From assembly GCA_964016885.1 (NCBI GenBank), contig OZ024759.1, positions 1,563,001 through 1,627,000 of the forward strand: a DNA stretch of 64,000 nt, read 5' to 3'. Positions 57,893 through 64,000 of the stretch are shown here, one piece after another. Made by a program: the position numbers and the translations under genes. This stretch comes from Eledone cirrhosa (Eukaryota; Mollusca; Cephalopoda; Octopoda; Eledonidae). A model generated the notes under the pieces. It made no database searches. It was not told the origin of the DNA and saw nothing but the letters and a program-made list of their open reading frames with translations. Position 1 is the first letter of the stretch; each line of letters begins with the position of its first letter.

Positions 57893-60800
57893 CATCACAC
57901 AGTCTATATTAGTAACATGACAAAGTCTATATTAGTAACATGACAAAGTCTATATTAGTAACATGACACAGTCTATATTAGTAACATGACACAGTCTATA
58001 TTAGTAACATGACACAGTCTATATTAGTAACATGAGACAGTCTATATTAGTAGCATGACAAAGTCTATATTAGTAACATGACACAGTCTACATTAGTAAC
58101 ATGACAAAGTCTATATTAGTAACATGACACAGTCTATATTAGTAACATGAGACAGTCTATATTAGTAACATGACTAAGTCTATATTAGTAACATGACACA
58201 GTCTATATTAGTAACATGACACAGTCTATATTAGTAACATGACAAAGTCTATATTAGTAACATGACAAAGTTTATATTAGTAACATGACAAAGTCTATAT
58301 TAGTAACATGACACAGTCTATATTAGTAACATGACGAAGTCTATATTAGTAACATGACACAGTCTATATTAGTAACATGACACAGTCTATATTAGTAACA
58401 TGACAAAGTCTATATTAGTAACATGACACAGTCTATATTAGTAAAATGACAAAGTCTATATTAGTAACATGACAAAGTCTTTATTACTAACATGACACAG
58501 TCTATATTAGTAACATGACACAGTCTATATTAGTAACATGACAAAGTCTATATTAGTAACATGACACAGTCTATATTAGTAACATGACACAGTCTATATT
58601 AGTAACATGACAAAGTCTATATTAGTAACATGACAAAGTCTATATTAGTAACATGACAAAGTCTATATTAGTAACATGACAAAGTCTATATTAGTAACAT
58701 GACAAAATCTATATTAGTAACATGACACAGTCTATATTAGTAACATGACACAGTCTATATTAGTAACATGACACAGTCTATATTAGTAACATTAGACAGT
58801 CTATATTAGTAGCATGACAAAGTCTATATTAGTAACATGACACAGTCTACATTAGTAACATGACAAAGTCTATATTAGTAACATGACACAGTCTATATTA
58901 GTAACATGAGACAGTCTATATTAGTAACATGACAAAGTCTATATTAGTAACATGACAAAGTCTATATTAGTAACATGACAAAGTCTATATTAGTAAAATG
59001 ACAAAGTCTATATTAGTAACATGACAAAGTCTTTATTAGTAACATGACACAGTCTATATTAGTAACATGACACAGTATATATTAGTAACATGACAAAGTC
59101 TATATTAGTAACATGACACAGTCTATATTAGTAACATGACAAAGTCTATATTAGTAACATGACAAAGTCTACATTAGTAACATGACAAAGTCTATATTAG
59201 TAACATGACAAAGTCTATATTAGTAAAATGACACAGTCTATATTAGTAACATGACAAAGTCTATATTAGTAACATGACACAGTCTATATTAGTAACATGA
59301 CACAGTCTATATTAGTAGCATGACACAGTCTATATTAGTACCATGATACAGTCTATATTAGTAACATGACAAAGTCTATATTAGTAACATGACAAAGTCT
59401 ATATTAGTAACATGACAAAGTCTATATTAGTAACATGACACAGTCTATATTAGTAACATGACACAGTCTATATTAGTAACATGACAAAGTCTATATTAGT
59501 AACATGACACAGTCTATATTAGTAACATGACACAGTCTATATTAGTAGCATGACACAGTCTATATTAGTAACATGATACAGTCTATATTAGTAACATGAC
59601 AAAGTCTATATTAGTAACATGACAAAGTCTATATTAGTAAAATGACAAAGTCTATATTAGTAACATGACAAAGTCTTTATTAGTAACATGACACAGTCTA
59701 TATTAGTAACATGACACAGTCTATATTAGTAACATGACAAAGTCTATATTAGTAACATGACAAAGTCTATATTAGTAACATGACACAGTCTATATTAGTA
59801 ACATCACACAGTCTATATTAGTAACATGACAAAGTCTATATTAGTAACATGACAAAGTCTATATTAGTAACATGACACAGTCTATATTAGTAACATGACA
59901 CAGTCTATATTAGTAACATGACACAGTCTATATTAGTAACATGAGACAGTCTATATTAGTAGCATGACAAAGTCTATATTAGTAACATGACACAGTCTAC
60001 ATTAGTAACATGACAAAGTCTATATTAGTAACATGACACAGTCTATATTAGTAACATGAGACAGTCTATATTAGTAACATGACTAAGTCTATATTAGTAA
60101 CATGACACAGTCTATATTAGTAACATGACACAGTCTATATTAGTAACATGACAAAGTCTATATTAGTAACATGACAAAGTTTATATTAGTAACATGACAA
60201 AGTCTATATTAGTAACATGACACAGTCTATATTAGTAACATGACGAAGTCTATATTAGTAACATGACACAGTCTATATTAGTAACATGACACAGTCTATA
60301 TTAGTAACATGACAAAGTCTATATTAGTAACATGACACAGTCTATATTAGTAAAATGACAAAGTCTATATTAGTAACATGACAAAGTCTTTATTACTAAC
60401 ATGACACAGTCTATATTAGTAACATGACACAGTCTATATTAGTAACATGACAAAGTCTATATTAGTAACATGACACAGTCTATATTAGTAACATGACACA
60501 GTCTATATTAGTAACATGACAAAGTCTATATTAGTAACATGACAAAGTCTATATTAGTAACATGACAAAGTCTATATTAGTAACATGACAAAGTCTATAT
60601 TAGTAGCATGACAAAGTATGTATTAGTAACATGACAAGGTCAATATTAGTAACATGACAAAGTCTATATTAGTAGCATGACAAAGTCTATATTAGTAACA
60701 TGACAAAGTCTATATTAGTAACATGACAAAGTCTATATTAGTAACATGACAAAGTCTATATTAGTAACATGACAAAGTCTATATTAGTAACATGACAAAG

Positions 60801-61407
60801 TCTATATTAGTAACATGACACAGTCTATATTAGTAACATGACAGTCTATATTAGTAACATGACAGTCTACATTAGTAACATGACACAGTCTATATTAGTA
60901 ACATGACAAAGTCGATATTAGTAACATGACAATGTCTATATTAGTAACATGACAAAGTCTATATTAGTAACATGACACAGTCTATATTACTAACATGACA
61001 CAGCCTATATTAGTAACATGACACAGTCTATATTAGTAACATGACAAAGTCTATATTAGTAACATGACAAAGTCTATATTAGTAACATGACAAAGTCTAT
61101 ATTAGTAACATGACACAGTCTATATTAGTAACATGACACAGTCTATATTAGTAGCATGACACAGTCCATATTAGTAACATGATACAGTCTATATTAGTAA
61201 CATGACAAAGTCTATATTAGTAACATGACAAAGTCTATATTAGTAAAATGACAAAGTCTATATTAGTAACATGACAAAGTCTTTATTAGTAACATGACAC
61301 AGTCTATATTAGTAACATGACACAGTCTATATTAGTAACATGACAAAGTCTATATTAGTAACATGACAAAGTCTATATTAGTAACATGACACAGTCTATA
61401 TTAGTAA
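57893..61407. repeat. 2898-bp duplication of the super-unit end, plus next unit
   Basis: CATCAC at 54995/57893 and 56904/59802 and CCATGATACAG at 56443/59341 all repeat 2898 bp apart (126 monomers). The 1909+989-bp end of the second super-unit was therefore duplicated rather than the whole 7 kb. CCATGATACAG lies 1448 bp after CATCAC in all three copies (49547, 56443, 59341). The unit that follows, 59802-61407, is 1606 bp. Confidence 0.83.
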
Positions 61408-63013
61408 CATCACACAGTCTATATTAGTAACATGACAAAGTCTATATTAGTAACATGACAAAGTCTATATTAGTAACATGACACAGTCTATATTAGTAAC
61501 ATGACACAGTCTATATTAGTAACATGACACAGTCTATATTAGTAACATGAGACAGTCTATATTAGTAGCATGACAAAGTCTATATTAGTAACATGACACA
61601 GTCTACATTAGTAACATGACAAAGTCTATATTAGTAACATGACACAGTCTATATTAGTAACATGAGACAGTCTATATTAGTAACATGACTAAGTCTATAT
61701 TAGTAACATGACACAGTCTATATTAGTAACATGACACAGTCTATATTAGTAACATGACAAAGTCTATATTAGTAACATGACAAAGTTTATATTAGTAACA
61801 TGACAAAGTCTATATTAGTAACATGACACAGTCTATATTAGTAACATGACGAAGTCTATATTAGTAACATGACACAGTCTATATTAGTAACATGACACAG
61901 TCTATATTAGTAACATGACAAAGTCTATATTAGTAACATGACACAGTCTATATTAGTAAAATGACAAAGTCTATATTAGTAACATGACAAAGTCTTTATT
62001 ACTAACATGACACAGTCTATATTAGTAACATGACACAGTCTATATTAGTAACATGACAAAGTCTATATTAGTAACATGACACAGTCTATATTAGTAACAT
62101 GACACAGTCTATATTAGTAACATGACAAAGTCTATATTAGTAACATGACAAAGTCTATATTAGTAACATGACAAAGTCTATATTAGTAACATGACAAAGT
62201 CTATATTAGTAGCATGACAAAGTATGTATTAGTAACATGACAAGGTCAATATTAGTAACATGACAAAGTCTATATTAGTAGCATGACAAAGTCTATATTA
62301 GTAACATGACAAAGTCTATATTAGTAACATGACAAAGTCTATATTAGTAACATGACAAAGTCTATATTAGTAACATGACAAAGTCTATATTAGTAACATG
62401 ACAAAGTCTATATTAGTAACATGACACAGTCTATATTAGTAACATGACAGTCTATATTAGTAACATGACAGTCTACATTAGTAACATGACACAGTCTATA
62501 TTAGTAACATGACAAAGTCGATATTAGTAACATGACAATGTCTATATTAGTAACATGACAAAGTCTATATTAGTAACATGACACAGTCTATATTACTAAC
62601 ATGACACAGCCTATATTAGTAACATGACACAGTCTATATTAGTAACATGACAAAGTCTATATTAGTAACATGACAAAGTCTATATTAGTAACATGACAAA
62701 GTCTATATTAGTAACATGACACAGTCTATATTAGTAACATGACACAGTCTATATTAGTAGCATGACACAGTCCATATTAGTAACATGATACAGTCTATAT
62801 TAGTAACATGACAAAGTCTATATTAGTAACATGACAAAGTCTATATTAGTAAAATGACAAAGTCTATATTAGTAACATGACAAAGTCTTTATTAGTAACA
62901 TGACACAGTCTATATTAGTAACATGACACAGTCTATATTAGTAACATGACAAAGTCTATATTAGTAACATGACAAAGTCTATATTAGTAACATGACACAG
63001 TCTATATTAGTAA
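59802..63013. repeat. 1606-bp tandem pair
   Basis: CATCAC 59802/61408, GTATGTATT 60616/62222 and CAGCC 61001/62607 are each 1606 bp apart (70 monomers less four bases). At the expected next CATCAC position (63014) the sequence reads CATGAC. The order after it is different (GACACAATC, then TTAGAAAC at about 63.08 kb, seen once), so the pair ends there with a junction to another unit type. Confidence 0.8.
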
Positions 63014-64000
63014 CATGACACAGTCTATATTAGTAACATGACAAAGTCTATATTAGTAACATGACACAATCTATATTAGAAACATGACACAGTCTATATT
63101 AGTAACATGACACAGTCTATATTAGTAACATGACACAGTCTATATTAGTAACATTAGACAGTCTATATTAGTAGCATGACAAAGTCTATATTAGTAACAT
63201 GACACAGTCTACATTAGTAACATGACAAAGTCTATATTAGTAACATGACACAGTCTATATTAGTAACATGAGACAGTCTATATTAGTAACATGACAAAGT
63301 CTATATTAGTAACATGACAAAGTCTATATTAGTAAAATGACAAAGTCTATATTAGTAACATGACAAAGTCTTTATTAGTAACATGACACAGTCTATATTA
63401 GTAACATGACACAGTATATATTAGTAACATGACAAAGTCTATATTAGTAACATGACACAGTCTATATTAGTAACATGACACAGTCTATATTAGTAACATG
63501 ACAAAGTCTATATTAGTAACATGACAAAGTCTATATTAGTAACATGACAAAGTCTATATTAGTAACATGACAAAGTCTATATTAGTAAAATGACACAGTC
63601 TATATTAGTAACATGACAAAGTCTATATTAGTAACATGACACAGTCTATATTAGTAACATGACACAGTCTATATTAGTAGCATGACACAGTCTATATTAG
63701 TAACATGATACAGTCTATATTAGTAACATGACAAAGTCTATATTAGTAACATGACAAAGTCTATATTAGTAACATGACAAAGTCTATATTAGTAACATGA
63801 CACAGTCTATATTAGTAACATGACACAGTCTATATTAGTAACATGACAAAGTCTATATTAGTAACATGACACAGTCTATATTAGTAACATGACACAGTCT
63901 ATATTAGTAGCATGACACAGTCTATATTAGTAACATGATACAGTCTATATTAGTAACATGACAAAGTCTATATTAGTAACATGACAAAGTCTATATTAGT
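63014..64000. repeat. Final partial unit, continues past the window
   Basis: The same monomer array runs to the last base. It contains ACATTAGACAG (about 63.15 kb), GAGACAG, GTCTTTATT (about 63.37 kb), CAGTATATATT (about 63.41 kb) and two GATACAG strings (about 63.71 and 63.94 kb), in the order seen after earlier ACATTAGACAG sites. No edge of the array is reached. Confidence 0.85.

Larger units (their letters stand above)
41285..64000. repeat. Right satellite arm, same 23-bp monomer, distinct subfamily
   Basis: The same 23-bp monomer continues in the same orientation to the end of the window. This arm has far fewer 21-bp GACAGTC monomers than the left arm, and I did not see the ATTGTAAC 22-mer here. 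It has its own private variants: ATGATACAG, ATGAGACAG, ACATTAGACAG, GTCTTTATT, TTACTAACATG, CAGTATATATT, CAGTGTATATT, GTATGTATTAG with AAGGTCAATATT, GACTAAG, GACGAAG and CAGCCTATATT. Many higher-order spacings are exact multiples of 23 (943, 989, 1909, 2001, 2898), which shows how little length change has occurred. Stops occur in every frame, so it is non-coding. Confidence 0.98.

Noticed and set aside
1..64000. CRISPR array
   Set aside because: Repeats are directly abutting with no unique spacers, and the 23-bp unit itself is the whole sequence. No cas-like coding sequence is present.
1..64000. Repeated mini-ORF (ATG followed by seven codons, then TGA overlapping the next ATG)
   Set aside because: A 23-bp period makes each ATG reach the next monomer's ATGA in the same frame after eight codons. 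This is arithmetic of the repeat, and nothing indicates translation.
1..64000. Bacterial-type promoters (TTGACA or ATGACA with TATATT)
   Set aside because: The spacing between the two motifs is 5 or 28 bases, not about 17. The motifs recur every monomer by construction.
1..64000. Telomeric repeat
   Set aside because: There is no short G-rich unit such as TTAGGG, TTTAGGG or TTAGG. The 23-bp AT-rich monomer is not telomere-like, although a subtelomeric position cannot be excluded.
1..64000. CENP-B box or other named centromere motif
   Set aside because: I looked for the CENP-B box core (TTCG and CGGGA) and found none. The monomer contains no CpG except in rare mutated copies such as CACGAC, GACGAAG and GTCGATATT.
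1..64000. Inserted transposon or inverted segment
   Set aside because: All interruptions are single-base or few-base changes within monomers. I found no stretch that departs from the monomer and no reverse-complement run on the plus strand.

Overview
The whole window is one tandem-repeat array. Every readable base belongs to a head-to-tail satellite with a 23-bp monomer: ATTAGTAACATG followed by ACAAAGTCTAT, about 26% GC. The usual sister variant has ACACAG in place of ACAAAG. I see no genes, RNA genes, mobile elements, unique spacers or flanking single-copy DNA, and no orientation switch. A run of exactly 200 N (41085-41284) is a scaffold gap. An uninterrupted 23-bp satellite longer than 60 kb with a round-number gap points to heterochromatin (centromeric, pericentromeric or subtelomeric) in a scaffolded eukaryotic assembly. 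I cannot name the species or the chromosomal position.

The array is strongly hierarchical. I used rare private variants as markers and measured the distances between them by hand. To the left of the gap (1-41084), a block called A here (about 3.1 kb between its markers) recurs from about 0.3, 8.6, 12.7, 21.0 and 28.1 kb, with rearranged or partial copies at 25.2-27.6, 34.7-35.9 and 36.6-38.9 kb. Two B blocks with a 2482-bp period sit between A copies. A-B-B-A together form a super-unit of about 12.4 kb present twice in tandem (about 0.3-12.7 and 12.7-24.7 kb). From about 22 kb to the gap, offsets of 2915, 7148, 7053-7075 and 1886 bp dominate, each marking a further segmental duplication, some with internal deletions.

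To the right of the gap (41285-64000) the monomer is the same but its diagnostic variants differ (GATACAG, GAGACAG, GTCTTTATT, GTATGTATT). Higher-order units of about 1.6-2.3 kb are nested in a super-unit of about 7.0 kb (43917-50950 and 50951-57892), followed by further 2898-bp and 1606-bp duplications. The two arms look like separately homogenised subfamilies that meet in or next to the gap.

The picture is a satellite that grew by repeated unequal exchange or segmental amplification at several scales: 23 bp, 0.4 kb, 1.6-2.9 kb, 7 kb and 12 kb. Duplicate spacings are conserved to the base or differ by whole monomers. I found no evidence of a coding or defence system. The interest lies in the nested architecture and in what it says about how the array evolved or was assembled.
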